Shown in pieces: positions 8,077 through 17,166 of a DNA stretch of 64,000 nucleotides. The stretch spans positions 496,001-560,000 of the forward strand of contig NZ_PVZV01000007.1 in NCBI RefSeq assembly GCF_002995495.1. The letters run 5' to 3'. Both the position numbers and the translations under genes were made by a program. Source of the DNA: Actinocorallia populi (lineage in GTDB: Bacteria > Actinomycetota > Actinomycetes > Streptosporangiales > Streptosporangiaceae). The notes beneath the pieces were generated by a model that saw nothing but the letters and a program-made list of their open reading frames with translations, was not told the DNA's origin and made no database searches. Position 1 is the stretch's first letter. The number at the start of each line of letters is the position of its first letter.

Positions 8077-8133
8077 CAGGTCACCCGGCGGACGCCGGTC
8101 CGGGCGGAAACGATCGCCCCCGCCGGCGGCGAG

Positions 8134-8146
8134 TACCGTGAGGGCA
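8134..8146 (+). promoter_or_regulatory. -10 element before the pirin gene
   Basis: TACCGT (8134-8139) is 6 nt before the ATG at 8146. A leaderless start is possible, although GAGGGC in the gap could serve as a Shine-Dalgarno. Confidence 0.35.
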
Positions 8147-9108
8147 TGAGCAATCTGGAGACGCATCCGGTGCCGAACCTGGTCGGCGGCACCGCCGCCG
8201 TGGCCGCCGAGCCGGTGCTGGAGCCGCTGCCGGTCAAGGAGGTGTGGCTCGGGGAGAGCCGGGTCCGGCGGCTGCTGCCGACGCTGGGGCGGCGGATGGT
8301 CGGCGCCTGGTGCTTCCTCGACCACTACGGCCCCGACGACGTCGCCGACGAGCCCGGCATGCAGGTCGCCCCGCACCCGCACATCGGGCTGCAGACGGTC
8401 AGCTGGCTGCACGCCGGGAACGTCCTGCACCGCGACAGCCTCGGCAGCCTGCAGACCATCCGGCCGGGCGAGCTGGGGCTGATGACGGCGGGACGGGGCA
8501 TCGCGCACTCGGAGGAGTCTCCCGTCCCGCACGACCCCGTCCTGCACGGAGCGCAGTTGTGGGTGGCGCTGCCCGACTCCCACCGGCACACCGCCCCCGC
8601 CTTCGCCCACCACGCCGACCTGCCGGTGGTGGCCGCACCGGGGCTGCGGGCGACGGTGTTCCTCGGCGAGCTGGACGGCACCGTCTCGCCCGGCCGGGCC
8701 TTCACCCCGATCACCGGCGCGGACGTGGACCTGGACGACGGCGCGCGCGCCCGCCTGCCGCTGGAGGCCGACTTCGAGTACGCGGTGCTCACGATGTCCG
8801 GAGACGTGCGGGTGGAGGGCTCCCCGGCGCCCGTCGGCCGCCTGCTCTACCTGGGCTGCGGACGCGACGATCTGCGGCTGGAGGCCGATTCGGCGGCCAG
8901 GGTCATCCTGCTGGGCGGGGTGCCGTTCGAGGAGCGCCTGGTCATGTGGTGGAACTTCGTGGCCCGCACCGGCGAGGAGATCGAGGCCGCGCGTGAGGCG
9001 TGGGCGACGGGCGACTCCCTGGGCGTCGTCCACGGCTACCACGGGCCGCGCATCCCCGCCCCCGAGCTGCCGCCGGTCCCCCTGAAGGCGCGGGGCCGGG
9101 TCCGCTGA
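8146..9108 (+). CDS. Pirin family protein
   Basis: The 320-residue product is a bicupin. The N-terminal cupin shows the pirin signature: CFLDHYGPDDV, then HPHIGLQTVSWL with two metal-ligand histidines, then GLMTAGRGIAHSEESP with the third His and the Glu. The C-terminal cupin (about 200-300) ends with LLGGVPFEERLVMWWNFVAR, typical of the family. Pirins bind Fe(II); some have quercetin dioxygenase activity and others act as redox-responsive regulators. Which applies here cannot be told. It converges on the ABC-F gene across a strong hairpin. Confidence 0.9.
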   Translation: MSNLETHPVPNLVGGTAAVAAEPVLEPLPVKEVWLGESRVRRLLPTLGRRMVGAWCFLDHYGPDDVADEPGMQVAPHPHIGLQTVSWLHAGNVLHRDSLGSLQTIRPGELGLMTAGRGIAHSEESPVPHDPVLHGAQLWVALPDSHRHTAPAFAHHADLPVVAAPGLRATVFLGELDGTVSPGRAFTPITGADVDLDDGARARLPLEADFEYAVLTMSGDVRVEGSPAPVGRLLYLGCGRDDLRLEADSAARVILLGGVPFEERLVMWWNFVARTGEEIEAAREAWATGDSLGVVHGYHGPRIPAPELPPVPLKARGRVR

Positions 9109-9113
9109 GGCGC

Positions 9114-9150
9114 GGCGCCCGGGGCGCGCCGCCGCGCGGCCCCGGGCGCC
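9114..9150. terminator. Bidirectional hairpin between pirin and ABC-F genes
   Basis: Perfect 11-bp inverted repeat GGCGCCCGGGG (9114-9124) and CCCCGGGCGCC (9140-9150) lying between two convergent stop codons. There is no U-tract. Confidence 0.7.
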
Positions 9151-9163
9151 GGCCCGCACGGGG

Positions 9164-10783
9164 TCACATCTCCCGCAGTTCGCCCTCGCGCAGCTCGATC
9201 CTGCGGTTCACGCCGATCCGGTCGAGGAACCGCTCGTCGTGGCTCACGACGACGAACGCGCCCTCATAGGCGGTGAGGGCGTTCTCCAGCTGGCCGACGC
9301 CGACCAGGTCGAGATTGTTGGTCGGCTCGTCCAGCAGCAGGAGCTGGGGCGCGGGCTCCGCGCACAGCACGCACGCCAGGGTGGCGCGCAGCCGTTCGCC
9401 GCCGGAGAGCACGCCGACCGGGAGGTGGGCGCGCTGTCCGCGGAAGAGGAAGCGCGCGAGCAGGTTCATCCGGTCCGGCTGGGGCATCGCGGGCGCGAAG
9501 GCCGCCAGGTTCTCGGCCACTGTGCGGTCGAGGTCGAGCAGGTCCAGCCGCTGCGACAGGTGGGCGATGCGCCCGTCGGCCCGCTGGATGCGGCCCTCCT
9601 CGGGTTCCAGGTCGCCGTTCACCACGCGGAGCAGCGTCGACTTCCCGGATCCGTTGGGGCCGGTCAGGGCGATGCGCTCGGGTCCCCTGACGGCCAGGTC
9701 CACGCCGTTCCCGGCGAAGACCTCCCGGTCGCCGAGGCGCACCTTGATCCCTTCACCGAGGAAGACCGTCCGTCCCGCCGGGACGTTCGTTTCCGGCAGC
9801 CGCAGGCTGAGCTTCTGGTCCTCCCGCAGGGCGCGGCCCGCCTCGTCGAGCCGGGCCCTGGCGTCGTCGACCCGCGCGGCGTGCACCTGCCCGGACCTGC
9901 CCGCCGACTCCTGGGCGCCCCGTTTCATGTTGCCGGCGAAGATGCGCGGCAGACCGGCGTTCTTGAGGTTGCGGGCGGCGTTGCCCGCCCGCCGCTCGGC
10001 CCGTTCCCGGGCCTGCTGCAGCTCCCTCTTCTCACGCTTGAGGTCCTGCTCGGCACTTCGGATGTTCTTCTCCGCGACGTCCCGCTCGGCCTCAACGGCC
10101 TCCTCGTAGGCGGTGTAGCCGCCGCCGAAGAAGCGGACCGAGCCCCGGTCGAGTTCGGCGATGCGGTCCATGCGGTCGAGGAGCTCGCGGTCGTGGCTGA
10201 CCAGCAGCAGGCAGCCCTTCCACTCCTCGAGCACGGCGTACAGCCGGCGGCGGGCGTCGAGGTCGAGGTTGTTGGTCGGCTCGTCGAGGAGGAGCACGTC
10301 GGGACGGCGGAGGAGCAGCCCGGCGAGGCCGAGGGAGATCGCCTGGCCGCCGCTGAGGGTGTGCAGGGGCCGGGTGAAGGAGAGATGGCCGAGGCCGAGC
10401 CGGTCCAGCTGGGCGCGGGTGCGCTCCTCGATGTCCCAGTCGTTGCCGATCGTGGTGAAGTGCTCCTCGGCGGCGTCGCCGGACTCGACGGCGTCGATCG
10501 CCGCGATCACCGGCGCGACGCCGAGGACCTCGGCGACGCTCAGGTCGCCCGCGAAGGGCAGGCTCTGCGGGAGGTACCCGAGCTCGCCCTCCACGGTCAC
10601 GGTGCCGCGGGCGGGCCGGTACTCCCCCGCGATCAGCTTCAGCAGGGTGCTCTTGCCCGCGCCGTTCGGCGCGACGAGGCCGGTGCGGCCGCCGCCCACG
10701 GTGAAGGACAGGCCGTCGAAGACGGGGGTGTCGTCGGGCCAGGAGAAGGAAAGGTCGGAACAGACGATGAAGGTGCGGGACAT
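9164..10783 (-). CDS. ABC-F family ATPase (ribosome-protection/translation-factor type)
   Basis: The 539-residue product has two ATP-binding cassettes and no membrane domain. Walker A motifs are APNGAGKST and GPNGSGKST. Signature motifs are LSGGQAIS and LSGGERLR. Walker B motifs are VLLLDEPTNN and LLLLDEPTNN. Between them lies a long charged helical linker (about 225-320, rich in Arg, Lys and Glu), the element that reaches the ribosomal peptidyl-transferase centre in ABC-F proteins. Roles in the family are antibiotic resistance by target protection or resolving stalled ribosomes. A short ORF with its own Shine-Dalgarno precedes it, which would suit antibiotic-responsive attenuation. The drug class cannot be read from sequence. 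Confidence 0.88.
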   Translation of the reverse strand: MSRTFIVCSDLSFSWPDDTPVFDGLSFTVGGGRTGLVAPNGAGKSTLLKLIAGEYRPARGTVTVEGELGYLPQSLPFAGDLSVAEVLGVAPVIAAIDAVESGDAAEEHFTTIGNDWDIEERTRAQLDRLGLGHLSFTRPLHTLSGGQAISLGLAGLLLRRPDVLLLDEPTNNLDLDARRRLYAVLEEWKGCLLLVSHDRELLDRMDRIAELDRGSVRFFGGGYTAYEEAVEAERDVAEKNIRSAEQDLKREKRELQQARERAERRAGNAARNLKNAGLPRIFAGNMKRGAQESAGRSGQVHAARVDDARARLDEAGRALREDQKLSLRLPETNVPAGRTVFLGEGIKVRLGDREVFAGNGVDLAVRGPERIALTGPNGSGKSTLLRVVNGDLEPEEGRIQRADGRIAHLSQRLDLLDLDRTVAENLAAFAPAMPQPDRMNLLARFLFRGQRAHLPVGVLSGGERLRATLACVLCAEPAPQLLLLDEPTNNLDLVGVGQLENALTAYEGAFVVVSHDERFLDRIGVNRRIELREGELREM

Positions 10784-10879
10784 CGGTGGAACCTCGATGC
10801 GACGCGGGCGCGCCTGGGGCGCCCGGGAAACGGGCAGAGGGAACGACGAAGAACCGCGACGGCGCGTGCGCGCCGGCGG

Positions 10880-10924
10880 TCACTCAGCTCCGGGTATTCC
10901 GGAGATGTCGACGTCACCTGCCAC
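10880..10924 (-). CDS. Possible 14-residue leader peptide upstream of the ABC-F gene
   Basis: On the minus strand a GTG at 10924 opens a 14-codon frame (MAGDVDISGIPGAE, stop TGA at 10882-10880) that ends about 97 nt before the ABC-F ATG. GGAGGAG lies 8 nt upstream of the GTG, a better Shine-Dalgarno than most in the window. A GC-rich palindromic segment (around 10861-10877) follows the stop. Inducible ABC-F genes often carry such ribosome-sensing leaders. Whether this peptide is translated is unknown. Confidence 0.4.
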   Translation of the reverse strand: MAGDVDISGIPGAE

Positions 10925-10960
10925 GTTGGGTCTCCTCCACAGAGAGATGCCTGCCCTCCG

Positions 10961-10966
10961 ACTATA
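10961..10966 (-). promoter_or_regulatory. -10 element of the ABC-F promoter
   Basis: TATAGT on the minus strand, about 37 nt before the leader-peptide GTG. No good -35 is seen. A transcript from here would include the leader ORF and a leader of about 170 nt. Confidence 0.4.
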
Positions 10967-11011
10967 ACCGCTCTCGCGGCGTGAAGCCGGAAGATCCCGC
11001 CGCCGCGGTGA

Positions 11012-12016
11012 TCAGGACCGCGCGCGGGCCCTGGCGGACGGGCGGCTCTGCGGGCGCCGTCCGCGGTTGCGGCCCGCCGCGCGCTGCGGCCTCCGTGCCG
11101 CCCTGCCCTTCCCGGCTCCGCGCGAGGTCCGGTGGCCGGGGGCACCGAGCGCGCCCGCCGCGGCCACGACGAGAGCGCCGCCCAGGATCAGCAGCGGGAC
11201 GGTGGAGGCGAGCACGGACCCGCGCAGCAGCAGGACGTGCTCGCCGCTGTCCGGGGACAGCGGCAGCACCGTGTCGGCGATCTCGAGCAGGAAGTCCCGG
11301 CCGAGCACGTCCCCCAGCCCCAGGACCAGGGCGGGCAGCCCGCAGACCAGGGGGGCGACGGCCGGCAGGTGCCCGGAGCCGGCCGTCCAGCCGAGCAGGA
11401 AGGCCGCCACGCACGTCAGCACCAGCCACGGTCCGGTGCCCCTGGCCCCCGCCTCGAACAGGCAGCCCCAGGCCGCGAGCATCGCCAGCAGGCCCGCCCC
11501 GGCGGCGGGCAGCGCGCGCCGCCGCTCGCGCGGCGGGTGCTGCGCCCACAGCGCGGCGGCCAGCAGCGTGCCGCCGACGAGCAGGCAGAGCCCCTGGCCC
11601 AGGTAGGTCGCCGTGCCCGCCCGCAACTGCCCGGCGCTGACGTCGGGGCCCCCGGCGAGGGAGAGCACCTTCAGCGCCCCGGTCAGGTCGCGCGCGTTCT
11701 GCGCCGAGAGCATCCCGTACACGCCCGCGGCGGTCAGCGGAAGGCCCACGAGGACCCCGAACGCCGGGCGCCGGGCCGTCCCCGCCAGGGCGATGCCGAG
11801 GACGACCGCGGCGAGCACCAGCGTGATCGCGGCGTGCGCCGTCCAGTCCGGCGGGTTCAGCAGCGCCGCCGCCTCGGACGGGCCGCCGTCCAGGGAGCCG
11901 GACGCCCCGTAGCGCGTCTGCGCCCGCCACCAGTAGAGCCCGCCGAGCGCGGGCAGGTACCACAGCAGCAGGAGCGCGGGCAGGGCTGCGAGCACGCCGG
12001 CGAGCCGGTTCGACAA
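11012..12016 (-). CDS. Multi-pass membrane protein of unknown function
   Basis: Not recognised. The 334-residue product has a hydrophobic N-terminus (ALPALLLLWYLPALGGLYWW) and about seven to eight predicted membrane helices up to about residue 295. It ends in a very basic cytosolic-looking tail (RTSRGAGKGRAARRPQRAAG). It follows the DUF4253 gene by 16 nt on the same strand and is probably co-transcribed with it. No transporter or enzyme motif is visible. Confidence 0.6.
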   Translation of the reverse strand: MSNRLAGVLAALPALLLLWYLPALGGLYWWRAQTRYGASGSLDGGPSEAAALLNPPDWTAHAAITLVLAAVVLGIALAGTARRPAFGVLVGLPLTAAGVYGMLSAQNARDLTGALKVLSLAGGPDVSAGQLRAGTATYLGQGLCLLVGGTLLAAALWAQHPPRERRRALPAAGAGLLAMLAAWGCLFEAGARGTGPWLVLTCVAAFLLGWTAGSGHLPAVAPLVCGLPALVLGLGDVLGRDFLLEIADTVLPLSPDSGEHVLLLRGSVLASTVPLLILGGALVVAAAGALGAPGHRTSRGAGKGRAARRPQRAAGRNRGRRPQSRPSARARARS

Positions 12017-12032
12017 GTCGTTCTCCTTGCGG

Positions 12033-12872
12033 TCAGTCCCACCAGAAGGACCAGGCGTTGCGGCCGACGAGTTCCGTCGCGTAGGCCTCGAGGGTGCCGG
12101 CGCCCTGCACGATGACGTCGGGGCAGAACGCCCAGTGCTCGGCGGCGATGTGCACGGCGTGCTCGGCGTCCCGGGGCGGGGCCGAGACGCTGAACTCCAG
12201 TGTGTTGAACCCCACGCGCACCAGCCGGACCCCGAACCTGTCCTCCCAGCTGCGCACGACCGCCGCCAGCGGGGCCGTCCACTGGTTGTGGTTGAGCGCG
12301 CCCTGCCAGCCCATGACGGCCAGCGCGTCGGCGCTGCGCGCGGCGGCCACCAGGCCCAGCAGCGTGGTCCGGCCGTCGCCGAGCTGCCCGGCGTACCAGT
12401 CGGCGGCCTCCTGCGGCTCGGCCATCGGGACCCCGGGCGGGGCCAGGCCGGGGCAGTACTTGCCGAACGGCGCCAGGTCCTCGAAGTCGTCGCCGTAGCG
12501 CAGCCTCGGCTCGATCATGTCCTGCCAGACCTCGGCCATGAAGAACGCCGGGTCGTACACGTCGATCTCGGTCTCCGGCTCGGGCGCCACCTGCCCCGCC
12601 GACCACGGCTGGGCCGACTCGTCCAGCAGCAGCGGCCACAGCCCCGAGTAGGGGTGCTCGGCCGCGAGCTCGCACCAGACGTCGCCGGTGACCGGCGCGT
12701 CGCTCAGCCAGAACGCCGGGCGCGTCACCACGTGGTCCCTGCGGTAGGTGCGGTCGGGCCACACCACCGCCCCGTCGGGCAGCGGCACGTTGAGCGTGCG
12801 GCCGCTGCCTCCGTCGGCGAACAGCCGGTAAACACCCGCCGGCAGCGCCCTGCCGCGCCGGTGATCGTCCAT
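12033..12872 (-). CDS. DUF4253 domain-containing protein
   Basis: The 279-residue soluble protein ends with the DUF4253 signature: an acidic-aromatic segment (HWAFCPDVIVQG), then YATELVGRNAWSFWWD at the C-terminus. The region ALAVMGWQGALNHNQ followed by VVRSWEDRFGVRLV is also characteristic of the family. Function is unknown; members occur widely in actinobacteria, often as immunity-like or housekeeping small-domain proteins. The N-terminal half (about 1-140) is less conserved. It is the first gene of a probable two-gene operon with the membrane protein. Confidence 0.75.
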   Translation of the reverse strand: MDDHRRGRALPAGVYRLFADGGSGRTLNVPLPDGAVVWPDRTYRRDHVVTRPAFWLSDAPVTGDVWCELAAEHPYSGLWPLLLDESAQPWSAGQVAPEPETEIDVYDPAFFMAEVWQDMIEPRLRYGDDFEDLAPFGKYCPGLAPPGVPMAEPQEAADWYAGQLGDGRTTLLGLVAAARSADALAVMGWQGALNHNQWTAPLAAVVRSWEDRFGVRLVRVGFNTLEFSVSAPPRDAEHAVHIAAEHWAFCPDVIVQGAGTLEAYATELVGRNAWSFWWD

Positions 12873-12991
12873 GGTCGACCACTCCGATTTAGCCCGTACC
12901 TAAGGGAGGATCTTGGCCTATTCCAGGACCCTTCTGCCACTCATGTGCCCGGTTTGACACCCTCGGTCGCCGGCGTGCGACGATCGGTGCC

Positions 12992-13777
12992 GTGACCCGT
13001 ACGGCCCCGCCCTCCCCCACCCTGCCCTCCCGCCGCGTTCTGGGCCAGGAGATCTGGCTCGTGTTCGCGTTGTCCCTGGGCGCTTCGGGGGTGGCGGCGG
13101 TCATCTCCTTCCTCGGCTCGGTGACGGCGCCCAGCGCGCTGAACGACCAGACGGCCTCGCTGGTCACCGACTCCGCGCCGGGCCGCCCCTGGCTCGGCCT
13201 GGCCTGGCAGCTGTTCTCCGTGGCCTCGGCGCTGGTGCCGGTCGCGCTGGTGGCGCACCTGATGGCCCGCTCGGACGAGCCCATGGGCCGCACCCTGGGC
13301 GCCGTCTGGCTGCCGCGCGGCCGCGACCTGGGATTCGGCGCCGCCGTCGCGGCGTTCATCGGCGGCTCCGGGCTGGTGCTCTACCTGCTGGCGCAGGCCA
13401 CGGGGGCCAACCTCACCGTGGTGCCCACCACGCTGGGCGACGTGTGGTGGCGCATCCCGGTGCTGGTGCTGTCGGCGGTCGAGAACGCGGTCGTCGAGGA
13501 GGTCATCGTCCTGGGCTACCTGCTGCACCGGCTGGGGCAGCTGGGCTGGCCGGACTGGAAGGCCGACCTCACCAGCGCCGCCGTCCGCGCCTCCTACCAC
13601 CTGTACCAGGGCATCGGCGGGCTGGTCGGCAACTTCGTGATGGGCCTGATCTTCGCCCGGCTGTACCGCCGCTGGGGCCGGGTGATGCCGCTGCTGGTGG
13701 CGCACGCCCTCATCGACATCGTGGCCTTCGTGGGCTGGGTGCTGCTCGCCGGCAAGGTGAGCTGGCTCCCCCGCTGA
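12992..13777 (+). CDS. CPBP-family intramembrane metalloprotease
   Basis: The 261-residue product has about seven to eight membrane helices. The CPBP (Rce1-like) motifs are visible. Motif 1 is VENAVVEEVIVLGYLL with the paired glutamates. Motif 2 is around ASYHLYQG with a histidine. Motif 3 is LLVAHALIDIVAF with His and Asp. Members cleave membrane-embedded substrates or process CAAX-like or bacteriocin peptides; no substrate gene is adjacent. GTG at 12992 is the only start that keeps the N-terminal helix at a normal distance. Convergent with glpK, 11 nt apart. Confidence 0.82.
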   Translation: MTRTAPPSPTLPSRRVLGQEIWLVFALSLGASGVAAVISFLGSVTAPSALNDQTASLVTDSAPGRPWLGLAWQLFSVASALVPVALVAHLMARSDEPMGRTLGAVWLPRGRDLGFGAAVAAFIGGSGLVLYLLAQATGANLTVVPTTLGDVWWRIPVLVLSAVENAVVEEVIVLGYLLHRLGQLGWPDWKADLTSAAVRASYHLYQGIGGLVGNFVMGLIFARLYRRWGRVMPLLVAHALIDIVAFVGWVLLAGKVSWLPR

Positions 13778-13788
13778 CCTCCGGGGGG

Positions 13789-15264
13789 CTACTCGGCCCA
13801 GCCGAACGTGCGGGTGACGGCCTTGCGCCACCGGGTGTGCTCGGCGTGCCGCTCCTCGGCGGTCATCGCCGGCTCCCAGCGGCCGTCCTCCTTCCAGTGG
13901 GCGCGCAGCTCCTCCTTGTCGCTCCAGAAGCCGACGGCCAGGCCCGCGGCGTAGGCGGCGCCCAGCGCGGTGGTCTCCTTGACGCCGGGACGCACCACGG
14001 GGACGCCCAGGACGTCGGCCTGGATCTGCATGAACAGCTCGTCGACGACCATGCCGCCGTCGGCCTTCAGGCACTCCAGCGCGATCCCGGCGTCGGCGTT
14101 CATCGCGTCGACGATCTCGCGGGTCTGCCAGGCGGTGGCCTCCAGGACCGCCCGCGCCAGGTGGCCCCGGTTGACGAAGCGGGTGAGGCCGACGATCGCG
14201 CCGCGCGCGTCCGACCGCCAGTAGGGCGCGAACAGGCCGGAGAAGGCGGGCACGAAGTAGCAGCCGCCGTTGTCGTCGACCGTGCGGGCCAGCGCCTCGA
14301 CCTCCTCCGCCGACGAGATCAGGCCGAGGTTGTCGCGCAGCCACTGCACCAGCGCCCCGGCGATCGCGATGGAGCCCTCCAGCGCGTAGACCGCCGGCTC
14401 GTCCCCGATGCGGTAGCCGACGGTCGTCAGCAGCCCGTGCCGGGAGACGACCGGCTTCGTCCCGGTGTTCTGCAGCAGGAACGCGCCCGTCCCGTAGGTG
14501 TTCTTGGCCTCGCCCTCGGCGAAGCAGCACTGGCCGAACAATGCGGCCTGCTGGTCGCCCAGCGCCGAGGCGACCGGCACGCCCTCCAGCACGCCGCGGG
14601 CGGTGCCGTAGACCTCCGCCGACGAGCGGATCTCCGGCAGCATCGCCGCGGGGACGCCGAAGGCCTCCAGGGTGCGCGGGTCCCAGTCGAGGGTGCGCAG
14701 GTTCATGAGCATGGTGCGCGAGGCGTTGGTGACGTCCGTGACGTGCTCTCCGGTGAGCTTCCAGATCAGCCACGAGTCGATCGTGCCGAACAGCACCTCG
14801 CCGCGTTCGGCGCGCTCGCGCAGGCCCGGCACCTCGGCCAGCAGCCAGCGCAGCTTCGGCCCGGAGAAGTAGGTGGCCAGCGGCAGCCCGCAGGAGTCCA
14901 GGAAGCGGTTCTGGCCCACCGCGCCCTGCAGCTCGCGGCAGACGCGGTCGGTGCGGGTGTCCTGCCAGACGATCGCGTTGTGGACGGGCTCGCCCGTCTC
15001 CGCGTCCCACACCACGGTGGTCTCGCGCTGGTTGGTGATGCCGACGGCCGTCAGGTCCGAGGCCGTCAGGCCGCCGCTCTCCAGCGCCCGCGCCACGACC
15101 GCCTCGACCGACGACCAGATCTCCGCCGCGTCGTGCTCCACCCAGCCGGGGCGCGGCAGGATCTGGGTGAACTCCTGCTGGGCGTCGGCGACCACCCGCC
15201 CGGCACTGTCGAACACCAGACAGCGGCTGGAGGTGGTGCCCTGGTCGATCGCGGCGATGTACAC
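13789..15264 (-). CDS. glpK: Glycerol kinase
   Basis: The 491-residue FGGY kinase phosphorylates glycerol with ATP to sn-glycerol 3-phosphate. It begins with the phosphate-binding [11 protein letters not shown]. It carries the [11 protein letters not shown] and IVWQDTRTD motifs, the [14 protein letters not shown] substrate segment, [12 protein letters not shown], and the FGGY signature 2 region ([20 protein letters not shown], then [13 protein letters not shown]). Length is near the usual 500. GTG at 15264 is chosen because GGAAGG lies about 8 nt upstream. No facilitator or glycerol-3-phosphate dehydrogenase gene is adjacent. A small palindrome lies upstream at 15296-15307. Confidence 0.95.
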   Translation of the reverse strand: MYIAAIDQGTTSSRCLVFDSAGRVVADAQQEFTQILPRPGWVEHDAAEIWSSVEAVVARALESGGLTASDLTAVGITNQRETTVVWDAETGEPVHNAIVWQDTRTDRVCRELQGAVGQNRFLDSCGLPLATYFSGPKLRWLLAEVPGLRERAERGEVLFGTIDSWLIWKLTGEHVTDVTNASRTMLMNLRTLDWDPRTLEAFGVPAAMLPEIRSSAEVYGTARGVLEGVPVASALGDQQAALFGQCCFAEGEAKNTYGTGAFLLQNTGTKPVVSRHGLLTTVGYRIGDEPAVYALEGSIAIAGALVQWLRDNLGLISSAEEVEALARTVDDNGGCYFVPAFSGLFAPYWRSDARGAIVGLTRFVNRGHLARAVLEATAWQTREIVDAMNADAGIALECLKADGGMVVDELFMQIQADVLGVPVVRPGVKETTALGAAYAAGLAVGFWSDKEELRAHWKEDGRWEPAMTAEERHAEHTRWRKAVTRTFGWAE

Positions 15265-15295
15265 GGCGGGTCCTTCCGGCGTCGCGGGTGTCGCG

Positions 15296-15307
15296 GGTTA
15301 TGTAACC
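15296..15307. promoter_or_regulatory. Short palindrome upstream of glpK
   Basis: GGTTATGTAACC, a 5-2-5 palindrome 32 nt before the glpK start and inside the short gap to the upstream gene. It could be an operator, but no regulator is adjacent. Confidence 0.25.
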
Positions 15308-15311
15308 GCGG

Positions 15312-16064
15312 TCACAGCGGATTATCCCCGCCGTCGTCCGGCCAGGGCGTGGTGCCCGGGGTCGGGCCGGTCCCCGGGCCGGTGGGGACCGGGGTGGTGC
15401 CGGACGGGTCGGGCGTGGGCGGGCCGGAGCTGCCCGAGGGGCCGGGCGAGTCCGTGGGGGAGCCCGGCTCGGTGGTGGTGAGGGTGGGCACCGGCTCGAC
15501 CGGCAGCTCCGCGGGCTGGGAGCGCAGCAGCCACACCAGCAGCACCACGACCCCCGCCAGCAGCAGCGCCAGGATGAGCAGCGCCAGCACGGCCAGCGCC
15601 CGGCTCGCCGCCGGGGACAGCGTGCCGTCGGTGCTCCAGCCGCCGGATCCCGGCGAACCGGTGAAGGTGGGGTACTCGGCCTTCTTCTTTCCGTCCTGCC
15701 CGGCGTGCCGGCCCGTGGGGAAGGCCGGGTCCTCTCCCCGTCCCGCCCAGTGGTGCAGGAACTGCGGCCCACCCGGCCCCCCGGCCTCGCCGCGCAGCAG
15801 CACCGGCTCCAGCAGGCCCGCGAGACCGCCGGTGCCGATCACCCACGGCCCCTGGTCGTCGGTGTCGGCCGCCAGCACCTCGGGACCGAAGGAGCGCACC
15901 GCCGCGGCGAACCTGTCGCGGGCCGCCGGGTCGGAGGCCGCTCCCCTGGTCAGCAGCGCCACCTGGACCGGACGCCCCGCCGGGTCGAGCGCGGCGTACA
16001 CGATACCGGCGGGCGAGGACAGGATCCTGGCCGTCAGCCGGAACGGGCCGAGTGGGGCGGTCAT
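15312..16064 (-). CDS. Single-pass membrane protein with a kinase-like N-terminus and Pro/Thr-rich tail
   Basis: Not a recognised family. The 250-residue product has an N-terminal cytosolic domain (1-150) that starts GPFRLTARILSSPAGIVYAA. This resembles the glycine-loop and ATP-lid strands of Ser/Thr protein kinases (the N-lobe YRLLRRLGxGGxGxVYxA pattern) with key residues lost, and it has no catalytic loop. One strong helix (about 155-180) follows, then an exported Pro/Thr/Gly/Ser-rich tail. It diverges from the MoxR operon across 103 nt and may act with it. The start follows TAGGGT by 6 nt, suggesting a leaderless message. Confidence 0.55.
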   Translation of the reverse strand: MTAPLGPFRLTARILSSPAGIVYAALDPAGRPVQVALLTRGAASDPAARDRFAAAVRSFGPEVLAADTDDQGPWVIGTGGLAGLLEPVLLRGEAGGPGGPQFLHHWAGRGEDPAFPTGRHAGQDGKKKAEYPTFTGSPGSGGWSTDGTLSPAASRALAVLALLILALLLAGVVVLLVWLLRSQPAELPVEPVPTLTTTEPGSPTDSPGPSGSSGPPTPDPSGTTPVPTGPGTGPTPGTTPWPDDGGDNPL

Positions 16065-16076
16065 GCCCGCACCCTA
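16065..16076 (-). promoter_or_regulatory. -10 element of a probable leaderless promoter
   Basis: Minus-strand TAGGGT (16076-16071), 6 nt before the ATG at 16064, with no convincing Shine-Dalgarno. Confidence 0.5.
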
Positions 16077-16167
16077 CTGTGATCTCTGTGCTCGTGTCGG
16101 CTCCGTGGCGAGGGGTAATTCACGTAGGGTCGGACGGGTACTTCGATTTTCGGGTGAAGGGGCCGGT

Positions 16168-17166
16168 GTGACTGTCGCCGACGACATGAAGCAGGCTTCG
16201 GTGCTGCTCGAACGGGCTCTCGCCGAGGTGAAGAAGGTCATCGTCGGCCAGGAGCACATGGTCGAGCGGCTCGTGGTGGCCCTGCTGGCCGGCGGACACT
16301 GCCTGGTGGAGGGGGTGCCGGGCGTCGCCAAGACCCTGGCGGTCAGCTCGCTGGCCCAGGTGACCGGCGGCACCTTCGCGCGGGTGCAGTTCACGCCCGA
16401 CCTGGTGCCCTCCGACATCGTGGGCACCCGCATCTACCGGCCCTCCAGCGAGTCCTTCGACGTGGAGCTCGGGCCGGTGTTCGCCAACTTCGTGCTGGCC
16501 GACGAGATCAACCGCGCACCCGCCAAGGTGCAGTCGGCGCTGCTGGAGGTCATGGCCGAGCGGCAGGTGTCGCTGGCCGGGCGCACGTTCCCGCTGCCCA
16601 GGCCGTTCATCGTGCTGGCCACCCAGAACCCGATCGAGTCCGAGGGCGTCTACCCGCTGCCCGAGGCGCAGCGCGACCGCTTCCTCATGCGCATCAACGT
16701 GACGTACCCCGACGCCCACGACGAGCTGCGCATCCTGCGCCGGATGAGCGCCACGCCCCCGGTGCCCGAGCAGGTGCTCGACCCGGACCTGCTGCAGGAG
16801 CTGCAGCAGACCGCCGCCCGGGTGACGGTGCACGAGCTGGTCGCCGACTACATCGTCCGGCTGGTCATGGCCACCCGCGAGCCGGGCGCCTACCGCATGC
16901 CCGACCTCGTGCCGCTGATCGAGATCGGCGCCAGCCCGCGCGCCACCCTCGGCCTGGTGTCCTCCTCGCGCGCGCTGGCGCTGCTGCGCGGCCGGGACTT
17001 CGTGCTGCCCGAGGACGTGCACGACGTGGCGCGCGACGTGCTCGTCCACCGGCTGGTGCTGTCGTTCGACGCGGTCGCCGACGGCGTCTCGGCCGGAGAG
17101 CTCGTCGCCCGGGTCCTGGCCTGCGTGCCGCCGCCGCGCGTCGTCTGGAACCACGGCCCCGCCTGA
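16168..17166 (+). CDS. MoxR-family AAA+ ATPase
   Basis: The 332-residue product begins at GTG 16168, preceded by AAGGGG. Walker A is EGVPGVAKT, Walker B is FVLADEINRAP, sensor 1 is LATQNPIE, and PLPEAQRDRF lies before the C-terminal lid. MoxR ATPases work as chaperones that mature protein complexes, and they pair with VWA proteins whose MIDAS site binds the substrate. The stop codon overlaps the ATG of the DUF58 gene by one base, and a VWA gene follows, so this is the standard MoxR-DUF58-VWA operon. The client complex is unknown. The frame stays open far upstream, but only the part after 16168 is protein-like. Confidence 0.92.
   Translation: MTVADDMKQASVLLERALAEVKKVIVGQEHMVERLVVALLAGGHCLVEGVPGVAKTLAVSSLAQVTGGTFARVQFTPDLVPSDIVGTRIYRPSSESFDVELGPVFANFVLADEINRAPAKVQSALLEVMAERQVSLAGRTFPLPRPFIVLATQNPIESEGVYPLPEAQRDRFLMRINVTYPDAHDELRILRRMSATPPVPEQVLDPDLLQELQQTAARVTVHELVADYIVRLVMATREPGAYRMPDLVPLIEIGASPRATLGLVSSSRALALLRGRDFVLPEDVHDVARDVLVHRLVLSFDAVADGVSAGELVARVLACVPPPRVVWNHGPA

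Noticed and set aside
13444-17166. A 1240-codon open frame on the plus strand
   Set aside because: Only the part after 16168 encodes MoxR. The rest runs antisense to glpK and the 250-residue membrane protein and shows low-complexity composition typical of GC-rich shadow frames.
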